From Prevotella sp. UBA3208 (GTDB lineage: Bacteria > Bacteroidota > Bacteroidia > Bacteroidales > Bacteroidaceae): 5,863 nt of DNA. The stretch is from positions 1 through 5,863 of the forward strand of contig DEWO01000134.1 of the NCBI GenBank assembly GCA_002363695.1. The letters run 5' to 3'. This document shows positions 1 to 5,863 of the stretch, piece after piece; within the stretch, counting starts at the first letter, position 1, and each line of letters opens with the position of its first letter. The notes below the pieces were generated by a model. That model saw only the letters and a program-made list of their open reading frames with translations, was not told the origin of the DNA and searched no databases. The translations under genes and the position numbers were made by a program.

Positions 1-1
1 C

Positions 2-1351
2 CGAGGCATAGCATGGCACACGTGGTTCGATGCGTCCGTCATGATTATCACCTTCGTGCTGACGGGGCGACTGCTGGAAGAACGTGCCAAGAACGGCACT
101 GCCTCGGCCATCCGTGCCCTGATGGGGCTGCAACCCAAGACTGCCCATCTGGTAGACAACGGCACCGTTACCGATGTTCCCCTCTCCGTACTCCAGCCTG
201 GAGACACCATAGAGGTTCGTCCGGGCGAGAAAATACCCGTAGATGGTGCTGTGGTAAGCAGTGCATCCGCATACATTGACGAATCTATGATAACCGGTGA
301 ACCCGATGCCGTTGAGAAAAAGACTGGCGACAAGGTGCTGGCAGGCACCATCGTCAAGCAGGGTACCTTCCGTTTCCGTGCTCAGGAGGTGGGCCAAAAG
401 ACCATGCTGGCGAACATCATCCGAATGGTACAAGAGGCACAAGGCTCAAAGGCTCCCGTTCAACGCGTCGTAGATCGCATAGCCCTCGTCTTTGTTCCTG
501 CCGTGGTAGCCATCAGCCTGCTGACGTTCCTCGTCTGGTTCCTTGCAGGGGGAACCACCTGCCTGCCGCAAGCTCTGCTGTCAGCAGTCAGCGTACTCGT
601 CATCGCCTGTCCCTGTGCCATGGGACTTGCCACACCTACGGCCCTCATGGTGGGCATCGGCAAGGCTGCCCAGAAGAACATCCTCATCAAGGATGCCACA
701 GCCCTTGAGGGTATGCGCAATGTCAGCGCACTCGTCATCGACAAGACGGGGACACTGACAGTAATAGGTTCTGACCCGAGAACTCAGCACTCAGAGACCT
801 TGAAGCCCCATGCCCGAGAGGCCATGGAAGCCCTGCGACAGCAAGGCATTGAGGTCTATATGTGCTCTGGTGACAAGGATGAACGTGCCCGACAGGTTGC
901 CCAAGAAGCAGGCATCAGCCACTATCGTTCCGAGGTGTTGCCGCAGGACAAGGAAGACCTCGTCAGACAGCTGCAGTCCGAGGGCCATCAGGTGGCAATG
1001 GTTGGTGACGGTATCAACGACTCACAGGCACTGGCTCGTGCCGATGTCAGCATTGCCATGGGTCGCGGCACTGATGTTGCTATGGACGTGGCTCAGGTGA
1101 CCCTCATGGGCGACGACCTGCGCCGCATTCCTGAGGCCATCGGCCTCTCCAAGCGCACCGTTGGCATGATTCACCAGAACCTCTTCTGGGCCTTTATCTA
1201 CAATGTCGTCTGTATCCCGCTGGCCGCTGGCCTACCCTACCTCTTCGACCTCCACTGGCAGATTACCCCCATGTGGGCCTCGGCACTCATGGCTTTCTCC
1301 AGCGTCAGCGTCGTCTTGAACTCCCTGCGCCTGAAATTCATCAAACAATAA
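2..1351 (+). CDS. copA: Copper-type P1B ATPase (CopA-like), 5' partial, lacking a recognisable N domain
   Basis: This is the C-terminal part of a heavy-metal P-type ATPase, an inner-membrane pump that exports Cu(I) or a similar soft metal. The frame is open from base 2, so the gene starts outside the window; residues here are numbered from the ATG at 41, which is internal. The actuator domain carries TGEP (85-88), a variant also seen in CopA. A membrane segment (about 149-171) is followed by the metal-binding CPC (190-192), the phosphorylation motif DKTGTLT (Asp234), GDGIND (322-327), and the YN (387-388) and MxxSS (417-421) motifs of the last two membrane helices, which together indicate the Cu(I) subgroup. 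Only about 35 residues separate DKTGTLT from the SGD at 276-278, where CopA proteins normally have about 140 or more including the N domain. No HP (SEHP-like) or GxG nucleotide motif is visible. GDGIND is followed by SQAL rather than the usual APAL. N-terminal metal-binding domains, if present, are off the window. The copA symbol rests on motifs, not on a search. Confidence 0.9.
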   Translation, partial: RGIAWHTWFDASVMIITFVLTGRLLEERAKNGTASAIRALMGLQPKTAHLVDNGTVTDVPLSVLQPGDTIEVRPGEKIPVDGAVVSSASAYIDESMITGEPDAVEKKTGDKVLAGTIVKQGTFRFRAQEVGQKTMLANIIRMVQEAQGSKAPVQRVVDRIALVFVPAVVAISLLTFLVWFLAGGTTCLPQALLSAVSVLVIACPCAMGLATPTALMVGIGKAAQKNILIKDATALEGMRNVSALVIDKTGTLTVIGSDPRTQHSETLKPHAREAMEALRQQGIEVYMCSGDKDERARQVAQEAGISHYRSEVLPQDKEDLVRQLQSEGHQVAMVGDGINDSQALARADVSIAMGRGTDVAMDVAQVTLMGDDLRRIPEAIGLSKRTVGMIHQNLFWAFIYNVVCIPLAAGLPYLFDLHWQITPMWASALMAFSSVSVVLNSLRLKFIKQ

Positions 1352-1440
1352 TGGGTCACCTGCAAAGATACATTTCTTATCAAATCACAAAACTTTCCAG
1401 CCTTTTTGTTGATATTCAGCTAAAGCCTTTGGCAAGTCAT

Positions 1441-1484
1441 ACCCAAGTCCTACCCAAGGTGTACCCAAGGTGTAGCCAAGTCCT
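1441..1484. repeat. Four tandem 11-bp units (ACCCAAGKNBT type)
   Basis: Four consecutive 11-bp units are visible: ACCCAAGTCCT (1441-1451), ACCCAAGGTGT (1452-1462), an identical ACCCAAGGTGT (1463-1473) and AGCCAAGTCCT (1474-1484). Units 2 and 3 are exact copies, and units 1 and 4 share the TCCT ending. They form the left half of the palindrome. The units are too short and too regularly spaced to be a CRISPR array, and they lie in no plausible gene. Confidence 0.9.
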
Positions 1485-1498
1485 AAGGTGCTCCGTGG

Positions 1499-1531
1499 AC
1501 TTGGGTAGGACTTGGGTATAGCTTGGGTACT
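1499..1531. repeat. Three inverted 11-bp units (ACTTGGGTA type)
   Basis: Three consecutive 11-bp units, ACTTGGGTAGG (1499-1509), ACTTGGGTATA (1510-1520) and GCTTGGGTACT (1521-1531), carry the reverse complement of the units at 1441-1484. A 14-bp spacer (1485-1498) separates the two sets. The unequal copy number (four against three) means the arms can pair in more than one register. Confidence 0.9.
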
Positions 1532-1561
1532 TGCTTAGTGCAAGGGCTTAAAGACTTGCGT

Positions 1562-2959
1562 TTATTCGTCCATCTGGAAGAGGGGATCCTCGGGCATCAG
1601 CATGACGGGCTTCTGGGCATAATCCTTCAGCAGTTTCTCAGAGACGTACTGCTTGTCGACCACCAGACGGAACATGTACTCACGGAACCAGCGGGCAGTC
1701 ATGATGAGACAGCCCTTCTGTCCCCAGTCGCTGCCCCATGAGTTCTCGACCTTCCACTTCAGGGGACTGCCGTCCTTGTCGAGGTCGACAGCAGTGAGGG
1801 TCATGGCATGGGTGGAGCCACTGTCGAAGGTTGAGATGCGCTGAGCCTTGTCCATGGTGAAGGTGGTACCGAAGAGTGAGGCATAGTCAAAATTGTCAAG
1901 GTCGGCATAACCGCGCTTGCGGTCAAGCTGCTTGCCGACATCATAAGAGGAGTACATCTTGCGACCATCCTTAAGGGCTGCGATAGCAAGGGCCTCGATG
2001 TCCTCCATAGGCAGGTTGAGGTACTTCCAGTTGTGACCGTCGTAGGTATGGCGGTCGTACTCTACCTCGTAGGTCTTGTAGTAGTCGTGACGGGGGTCGT
2101 TCATCACCATGATGAAAGTGCCGTTCAGAGGGCCACCGACGGTCTCCTGATAGAACTCACGCGGGGTGTACTTACGGGCTGCGGTCACAGCCTTTCCCTT
2201 CTTGTCACGGAAGGCGTAGGTGAACTCCTTGACGGGCTCGCCAAGGGTAATGACCAACATATGGTATATCTCGCTGAGCATCTGGGTCTTGCGCTGCTGG
2301 ATATCCTTCTGCTTCTTGCCGTCAGCCAACATCTTTCGCAGCTCGAGTCCCTGCTCACGGAGCTTGGACTTGATGATGCCGGACATCTTGGAGGTGTTGT
2401 CAGCCGAGTAGGTCTCGGGCTGCACCTCGGCAGGTACCAGTCCGTACTTCTCTGCAAGGTCAGCCACACCACAGAAAGTGCCACCGTCGCTGAGCGGATG
2501 GTGGAAGAAGAACTGAACACGAGGGTCGTCAATAGGTTTGCTACCCGTGTCGATGACCCCTTGTAGCATGAGGTTGGCCTTCTCCAGCTGGTCCCAGAAG
2601 AAGAGATAGTCCTGCGAGAAGGTAACGGTCAGCGAGTCAGTGCGTTTGGCAAAGTTGGAGCGCAGGACGTTGAGTCCACTGAACATCCAACAGCGCCCGC
2701 TGGACTTCTGGTCAGTGATGGACTGCGCCTTGGTCTCTACGCTGAAATAGGTGTCAAGGGCTCCTGCATGTTGCTGGTTCTTGGCCAACAGGTCGATGGC
2801 ATTGGCTGCCAAGGCATTGCGCAATGCACGGTCAGAGGCCGTGGGTGGGTTCTGCTTCTCTATCTGTTGCAGCATCTCGGCCGAAATACCGCCATTCCGG
2901 GTTTGTCCCATAGCACTGACGGCCACCAACAGTCCTAATGTCAATAAGGTATGCTTCAT
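1562..2959 (-). CDS. Exported C1-type cysteine peptidase, bleomycin hydrolase/PepC family
   Basis: This is a 465-residue papain-fold peptidase of the C1B (aminopeptidase C/bleomycin hydrolase) group, which trims residues from peptide N termini. The oxyanion Gln84 and catalytic Cys90 lie in DQKSSGRCWMFSGLN, His384 in GSTHAMTL, and Asn406 in VENSWGSDWG. Family blocks FSQDYLFFWDQLEKAN (115-129) and DGGTFCGVADLAEKYGLVP (158-176) are clear. The N terminus, a short basic start followed by LLTLGLLVAVSAMGQ, looks like a type I signal peptide cleaved near residues 16-19. The protein would then be exported, unlike the cytosolic PepC of lactic acid bacteria. Without the signal the length is near the usual 440-450 residues. 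The C-terminal arm ends in DPLFQMDE rather than the DPMGALA-like end I recall for PepC; in this family the arm reaches into the active site. The start is 5 nt after the M48 stop, which suggests co-transcription and perhaps translational coupling. The family call is firm; substrate and location are inferred. Confidence 0.93.
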   Translation of the reverse strand: MKHTLLTLGLLVAVSAMGQTRNGGISAEMLQQIEKQNPPTASDRALRNALAANAIDLLAKNQQHAGALDTYFSVETKAQSITDQKSSGRCWMFSGLNVLRSNFAKRTDSLTVTFSQDYLFFWDQLEKANLMLQGVIDTGSKPIDDPRVQFFFHHPLSDGGTFCGVADLAEKYGLVPAEVQPETYSADNTSKMSGIIKSKLREQGLELRKMLADGKKQKDIQQRKTQMLSEIYHMLVITLGEPVKEFTYAFRDKKGKAVTAARKYTPREFYQETVGGPLNGTFIMVMNDPRHDYYKTYEVEYDRHTYDGHNWKYLNLPMEDIEALAIAALKDGRKMYSSYDVGKQLDRKRGYADLDNFDYASLFGTTFTMDKAQRISTFDSGSTHAMTLTAVDLDKDGSPLKWKVENSWGSDWGQKGCLIMTARWFREYMFRLVVDKQYVSEKLLKDYAQKPVMLMPEDPLFQMDE

Positions 2960-2964
2960 GTGCG

Positions 2965-3873
2965 TTACTTCTTTTTGCTTGAAATATGGATGGTCTTAGT
3001 GGTTTGGGGGATACCAGACTTGCCAGATGAACCAGAGACTCTGGTTTTACCAGAAATACCTGTTGCTGCCTTATAGTACTTCAGTGCCTCGGGCATCCAA
3101 CCCTGAATCTGCTTGATGCGCGTAGCATCGCTGGGGTGGCTGCTCAGGAACTCTGAGGTGGTGTTGCTGCTCTGGGCTGCCATGCGCTGCCAAAAGCCTA
3201 CTGCCACCTGCGGATCATAGCCTGCCATGGCAGCGAAGATGAGTCCCAAGTGGTCGGCCTCGCTCTCGTGGTTGCGCGAGTACTTCAGGTTAGCCAGTCC
3301 CAGTCCCTGCGAGGCCATAGCCTGCCCCAGGGCAATGGTATTGCTGCCCACACCCACGGCACTGGCTACAGCGGAGCCTATCTGCATACCGTACTGCTGG
3401 CGATACTGTGTGCTGTATTGCTCAGCAGAGTGACGGGCTACGGCATGGGCAATCTCATGCCCCAGCACGATAGCCAGTGAGGGCTCGTCCTTGGTAACAG
3501 GCAGCAGACCCTCGAAAACGCAGATAAGGCCACCAGGCATACACCAGGCATTGACATTCTTGTCTTGTACCAGATTGAACTGCCACTTATAGTACTGGAC
3601 GTCCTCGGCCATGCCATTGCTGCGGAGATAACTCTCGACAGCTGTTGCCAGCCTCTGCCCTACCCGCTTTACCATGGCGGTATTGGCCGCATTGGTGGAA
3701 GGCTTTGCCGTCTTCATGTAGTCGCTATACTGCTGGCTGGAGAGACTCAGCATTTCACCGTCGCTCACCACCAGATTCTGCTTGCGCCCAGTGATGGGCA
3801 CAGTCTTGGTGGTGCCACAGCTCACAAGCACGGCTGCCACCAACGACAATAGAACAAATCTTACTTTTCTCAT
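2965..3873 (-). CDS. M48-family zinc metalloprotease, predicted lipoprotein
   Basis: This is a 302-residue envelope protease of the M48 family, resembling the LoiP/BepA/Oma1-like single-domain periplasmic members that degrade or process envelope proteins. A signal peptide ends in the lipobox LVSC, with Cys19 as the lipidated residue. VPITGRKQ (25-32) is typical just after the signal in these proteins. The zinc site is HEIAH (139-143) plus Glu203 in SRNHESEAD (199-207). EFLSSHPSDATRI (241-253) is the conserved block after the active site. A central Gly/Ala/Met-rich stretch (about 161-195) lies between the zinc motifs. The last 30 residues are a Ser/Gly/Lys-rich basic tail with no recognised domain and no TPR repeats, so it is not a full BepA. 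The residues after Cys19 (GTTKT) do not resemble the acidic surface-export signal of Bacteroidota, so periplasmic attachment is more likely. The start is 12 nt after the dehydrogenase stop. The exact subfamily and substrate are uncertain. Confidence 0.93.
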   Translation of the reverse strand: MRKVRFVLLSLVAAVLVSCGTTKTVPITGRKQNLVVSDGEMLSLSSQQYSDYMKTAKPSTNAANTAMVKRVGQRLATAVESYLRSNGMAEDVQYYKWQFNLVQDKNVNAWCMPGGLICVFEGLLPVTKDEPSLAIVLGHEIAHAVARHSAEQYSTQYRQQYGMQIGSAVASAVGVGSNTIALGQAMASQGLGLANLKYSRNHESEADHLGLIFAAMAGYDPQVAVGFWQRMAAQSSNTTSEFLSSHPSDATRIKQIQGWMPEALKYYKAATGISGKTRVSGSSGKSGIPQTTKTIHISSKKK

Positions 3874-3885
3874 ATTTCCATATAA

Positions 3886-5199
3886 CTATTTCTCACCAAT
3901 GCGCGTATAGGTAAAGCCCAGGGACTCAAGTTCCTGACGGTTGTAGATGTTACGACCATCGACAACGACATGGCCCCGCATGACCTTGTAGATGACATCC
4001 CACGAGGGCATACGGAACTGGCGCCACTCTGTCATCAGAGCAAAGACGTCGGCATCGTTGGCACAGTCGTAAATATCCTTACAATAAGTCACAACATCAC
4101 CTAACCTACGACGGCACTCATCCATGGCAATGGGGTCGAAGACACGAACGGTAGCCCCATCGGCAAGCAGTTTCTGAATAACAACTAACGCAGGGGATTC
4201 GCGCATATCGTCCGTATCGGGTTTGAAAGCCAGTCCCAAGACGGCAACCGTTTTTCCCTTAACAGGACCTGCCGTGCGAATAATCTTGTCATAGACAATG
4301 GCTTTCTGGCGTTCGTTAACACGCTCGACTGCCTCAATGACTTCCATGTGGTAGCCGTTGTCGATACCAGTATGAAGCAGTGCCTTGACATCCTTGGGGA
4401 AGCAAGAGCCCCCATAGCCACAACCGGCATAGAGGAACTTAGGACCGATACGGGAGTCACGTCCAATGCCCTGCCGGACACTGTCCACATTGGCCCCTAC
4501 CCGTTCGCAGAGGTTGGCAATATCGTTCATAAACGAAATACGTGTTGCCAGCATGGCATTAGCGGCATACTTCGTCATCTCAGCAGAGGGGATATCCATG
4601 AATATCACGCGGAAGTTCTGTATGAGGAACGGCTGATAGAGGCGCGTCATGACCTCGCGGGCCTGATCGGACTCCGTACCTACCACTACACGGTCAGGCG
4701 ACATAAAGTCCTTGATGGCAGCACCCTCCTTTAAGAACTCAGGGTTGCTGGCTACGTCGAAAGGCACCTGCACACCACGCTTGTCAAGTTCTTCCTGAAT
4801 GACAGCCTTTACCTTCTGAGCCGTACCGACAGGCACGGTAGACTTAGTCACCAGAATGGTGTATTTATTGATGTGCCGGCCAAACTGGCGGGCAACAGCC
4901 AGCACATACTTCAAGTCAGCACTACCGTCCTCGTCAGGAGGCGTACCCACAGCGGAAAACACGACCTCGACATCGTCGAGAACCTCAGTGAGGTCGGTCG
5001 TAAACTGCAAACGCCCATAGCTGACATTGCGGTGAACCAACTCCTCGAGCCCGGGTTCATAGATAGGCATCTCGCCATTCTTCAAGCGCTCTATCTTCTG
5101 AGCGTCCACATCAACACAAGTAACGTGAGAACCCATTTCAGCAAAACAGGTACCACTGACCAGACCTACATATCCAGTTCCAACAATTGCTATCTTCAT
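3886..5199 (-). CDS. ugd: UDP-glucose 6-dehydrogenase
   Basis: This is a full-length 437-residue cytoplasmic enzyme that oxidises UDP-glucose to UDP-glucuronate with two NAD+, supplying glucuronic acid (and derived sugars) for capsule, exopolysaccharide or lipopolysaccharide. The N-terminal NAD-binding fold opens with MKIAIVGTGYVGL (GxGxxG at 7-12) and has the acidic residue Asp30 at the end of the second strand. Other family blocks are VGTPPDEDGSADL (84-96), TKSTVPVGT (118-126), SNPEFLKEGAAI (151-162), AEMTKYAANAMLATRISFMN (206-225, with Lys210 and Asn214) and the catalytic GYGGSCFPKD with Cys266. The C-terminal UDP-binding part includes LGLAFKPDTDDMRESP (321-336). UDP-mannose or UDP-GlcNAc dehydrogenases are related, but this block set fits the glucose enzyme best. 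It is the first gene of a three-gene unit, and a promoter match lies 84 nt upstream. No glycosyltransferase or capsule genes are seen in the window. The start follows an A/T-rich leader without a Shine-Dalgarno site. Confidence 0.95.
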   Translation of the reverse strand: MKIAIVGTGYVGLVSGTCFAEMGSHVTCVDVDAQKIERLKNGEMPIYEPGLEELVHRNVSYGRLQFTTDLTEVLDDVEVVFSAVGTPPDEDGSADLKYVLAVARQFGRHINKYTILVTKSTVPVGTAQKVKAVIQEELDKRGVQVPFDVASNPEFLKEGAAIKDFMSPDRVVVGTESDQAREVMTRLYQPFLIQNFRVIFMDIPSAEMTKYAANAMLATRISFMNDIANLCERVGANVDSVRQGIGRDSRIGPKFLYAGCGYGGSCFPKDVKALLHTGIDNGYHMEVIEAVERVNERQKAIVYDKIIRTAGPVKGKTVAVLGLAFKPDTDDMRESPALVVIQKLLADGATVRVFDPIAMDECRRRLGDVVTYCKDIYDCANDADVFALMTEWRQFRMPSWDVIYKVMRGHVVVDGRNIYNRQELESLGFTYTRIGEK

Positions 5200-5283
5200 G
5201 AGTAAAAAAACTAATCAAAATTAAGTGTAAGAGCTTAGCTGAGTCCCAGCATATCTTCTTTTTTTGCTTATTTATTGTGTCTG

Positions 5284-5315
5284 CAAAGGTACGAAGTATT
5301 GGCGACATAGCCAAA
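5284..5315 (-). promoter_or_regulatory. Bacteroidota-type promoter for the ugd operon
   Basis: Read on the - strand, TTTG (5315-5312) is followed after 20 nt by TACCTTTG (5291-5284), a perfect match to the -33 TTTG and -7 TAnnTTTG pattern of Bacteroidota housekeeping promoters. Transcription would start near 5278-5281 and give an A/T-rich leader of about 80 nt before the ugd ATG. I see no clear operator or riboswitch in the leader. Confidence 0.8.
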
Positions 5316-5325
5316 TTTTTTGCAT

Positions 5326-5354
5326 AAAAAAGCCATCATCTTAAGATGACGGCT
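5326..5354 (-). terminator. Rho-independent terminator of the 119-residue protein gene
   Basis: On the - strand, AGCC (from 5354) pairs with GGCT (to 5331), and TCATC with GATGA around a TTAA loop (5344-5341), giving a hairpin with a single internal mismatch. Six uridines follow (5331-5326). It begins 29 nt past the stop codon at 5383. It lies just upstream of the ugd promoter and would insulate the operon from the small gene. Confidence 0.85.
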
Positions 5355-5382
5355 CTTTCATTACAACTTAAACTAAAAACAT

Positions 5383-5742
5383 TTACTTCAATCCACGATT
5401 GGTGAGCGTAACATTAAGGAGCATAACGTAGCGACGATACTGGTCGCGGTTCAGGATGTAGTCCATCCAAGCCAAGTCCTTGTTGATAGCCTTGTCAACC
5501 ATCTTCTGACGCTCATCACCTGAGGCATGTGCAGCAAACTGCATCTCTGCGCTGAAAGTCTTATGAACCTCGCTAAAGCTTTCCATCTGGTCCTTTGACA
5601 GATTCAGCGCCTGTCCGAGCTTCTTCATATTGACTGTCATGTTGTAAGCCTCGGCATTGTTGAGGTTGGCTGCATTCTCGTTCTCTGCAAATGTCATGGT
5701 CATGCTGAGCATGGCTACGACTACCATAAACAATCTTTTCAT
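5383..5742 (-). CDS. Small exported protein with two LTxxQ-like motifs (hypothetical)
   Basis: I do not recognise a named family for this 119-residue protein. The first 19 residues (MKRLFMVVVAMLSMTMTFA) form a clear type I signal peptide, probably cleaved before Glu20, with no lipobox. The mature part of about 100 residues is predicted to be helical and charged. It contains LSKDQ (48-52) and LNRDQ (97-101), which resemble the LTxxQ motifs of periplasmic Spy/CpxP-type chaperones or stress sensors. Between them lies an amphipathic stretch with a DERQKMVDKAINKDLAWM core (76-93). The C-terminal QYRRYVMLLNVTLTNRGL (101-118) looks like a conserved block I associate with small Bacteroidales exported proteins, though I cannot confirm this. 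It appears monocistronic, with its own promoter, ribosome-binding site and terminator. A periplasmic helical binding role is inference from the motifs only. Confidence 0.85.
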   Translation of the reverse strand: MKRLFMVVVAMLSMTMTFAENENAANLNNAEAYNMTVNMKKLGQALNLSKDQMESFSEVHKTFSAEMQFAAHASGDERQKMVDKAINKDLAWMDYILNRDQYRRYVMLLNVTLTNRGLK

Positions 5743-5750
5743 CTTTGTTA

Positions 5751-5756
5751 TCCTTT
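5751..5756 (-). promoter_or_regulatory. Shine-Dalgarno-like site AAAGGA of the 119-residue protein gene
   Basis: AAAGGA ends 8 nt before the ATG at 5742 and supports this start. It is unusual here because the other starts in the window have no good Shine-Dalgarno match, as is common in Bacteroidota. Confidence 0.6.
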
Positions 5757-5825
5757 CTTTTTTTAATTAATACTTAGACCTGTGTGAGGGTCCTCAGTCA
5801 CCAGCACTCTCGCTGATTGACGATG

Positions 5826-5857
5826 CAAAGATATGACGTTTTTGGCAAACCTGCAAA
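5826..5857 (-). promoter_or_regulatory. Bacteroidota-type promoter for the 119-residue protein gene
   Basis: On the - strand, TTTG (5857-5854) is followed after exactly 20 nt by TATCTTTG (5833-5826), a perfect match to the TTTG/TAnnTTTG pattern. The predicted start near 5820-5823 gives a leader of about 78 nt. The leader contains a short palindrome, TGAGG-GT-CCTCA (5785-5796), too small to call a regulatory element. Confidence 0.8.
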
Positions 5858-5863
5858 CATTTT

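Larger units (their letters stand above)
1421..1559. repeat. Large imperfect palindrome between convergent genes
   Basis: Most of this 210-bp intergenic gap is one inverted-repeat structure. The core is a perfect 20-bp pair, ATACCCAAGTCCTACCCAAG at 1439-1458 and its reverse complement at 1500-1519, separated by 41 bp. Next to the left arm, GCAAGTC (1432-1438) is matched by GACTTGC (1553-1559), and the AAGCC-rich sequence at 1423-1429 is roughly mirrored at 1543-1549, so symmetry extends, with gaps, across about 135 bp. A small hairpin, CTTGC-TTAGT-GCAAG, lies at 1530-1544. It sits between the stop codons of two convergent genes, where it could act as a bidirectional 3'-end structure. No uridine run directly follows the arms, so it is not a classic intrinsic terminator. 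It could instead be a dispersed intergenic repeat. Confidence 0.85.

Noticed and set aside
41..1351. A complete short ATPase starting at the ATG at 41
   Set aside because: The frame stays open to the window edge, and the residues before this ATG (IAWHTWFDASVM) continue the normal membrane region of the family. The ATG is internal.
1363..1391. A promoter-like CAAAGATA with CAAA on the + strand (a - strand promoter reading into the ATPase gene)
   Set aside because: The spacing between boxes is 17 nt rather than 19-21, and it would only yield an antisense transcript of the ATPase gene. Too weak to list.
1441..1531. CRISPR array
   Set aside because: The units are 11 bp, directly abutting, without spacers, and present in both orientations. 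No cas genes are seen.
1439..1559. Classic intrinsic terminator for the converging genes
   Set aside because: The stem is long and GC-containing, but no uridine run follows it closely on either strand. A role in ending transcription remains possible but is not shown.
2033..2566. A 177-codon open frame on the + strand inside the C1 peptidase gene
   Set aside because: It is antisense to a gene with clear catalytic motifs, its product is a Val/Leu/Gly-rich sequence with no recognisable domain, and it has no promoter match. It is a shadow of coding bias.
5216..5223. A second TAnnTTTG match (CAAAATTA on the + strand) closer to the ugd start
   Set aside because: No TTTG box lies at the required distance upstream, and the 5284-5315 promoter is a complete match.

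Overview
The window looks like chromosomal DNA from a member of the Bacteroidales, most likely the Prevotella/Segatella group. Two intergenic regions carry perfect matches to the Bacteroidota promoter pattern (TTTG, about 20 nt, TAnnTTTG). Shine-Dalgarno sequences are mostly absent, and the proteins resemble Bacteroidales versions of their families. The genus is inferred from general resemblance, not from a marker gene.

Layout. (1) Positions 2-1351, + strand: the 3' part of a copper-type P1B ATPase whose 5' end lies outside the window. It keeps the actuator domain, the CPC membrane motif, the phosphorylation site and the last membrane segments, but has almost nothing where the nucleotide-binding (N) domain should be. 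(2) Positions 1352-1561: a 210-bp gap between convergent genes, largely filled by a palindrome built from 11-bp units (four in one orientation, three in the other). (3) Positions 1562-5199, - strand: a tight three-gene set, transcribed in the order UDP-glucose 6-dehydrogenase, M48-family lipoprotein metalloprotease, and exported C1-type (bleomycin hydrolase/PepC-like) cysteine peptidase, with gaps of 12 and 5 nt. A strong promoter match lies just upstream of the first gene. (4) Positions 5383-5742, - strand: a gene for a 119-residue exported protein with two LTxxQ-like motifs, having its own promoter match, a Shine-Dalgarno-like site and a rho-independent terminator.

How the genes relate. The - strand group makes one cytoplasmic sugar-nucleotide enzyme (UDP-glucuronate for surface polysaccharide) and two predicted envelope proteases, so the shared theme may be the cell envelope. 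That link is inferred from gene order only. The small exported protein may be a Spy/CpxP-like periplasmic factor and is a separate unit. The copper pump is convergent to the operon and not obviously connected with it.

I see no tRNA, rRNA, CRISPR array, transposase or phage gene. The two observations most worth following are the ATPase without a recognisable N domain and the 11-bp palindromic array. Neither is shown to be a new system by sequence alone.
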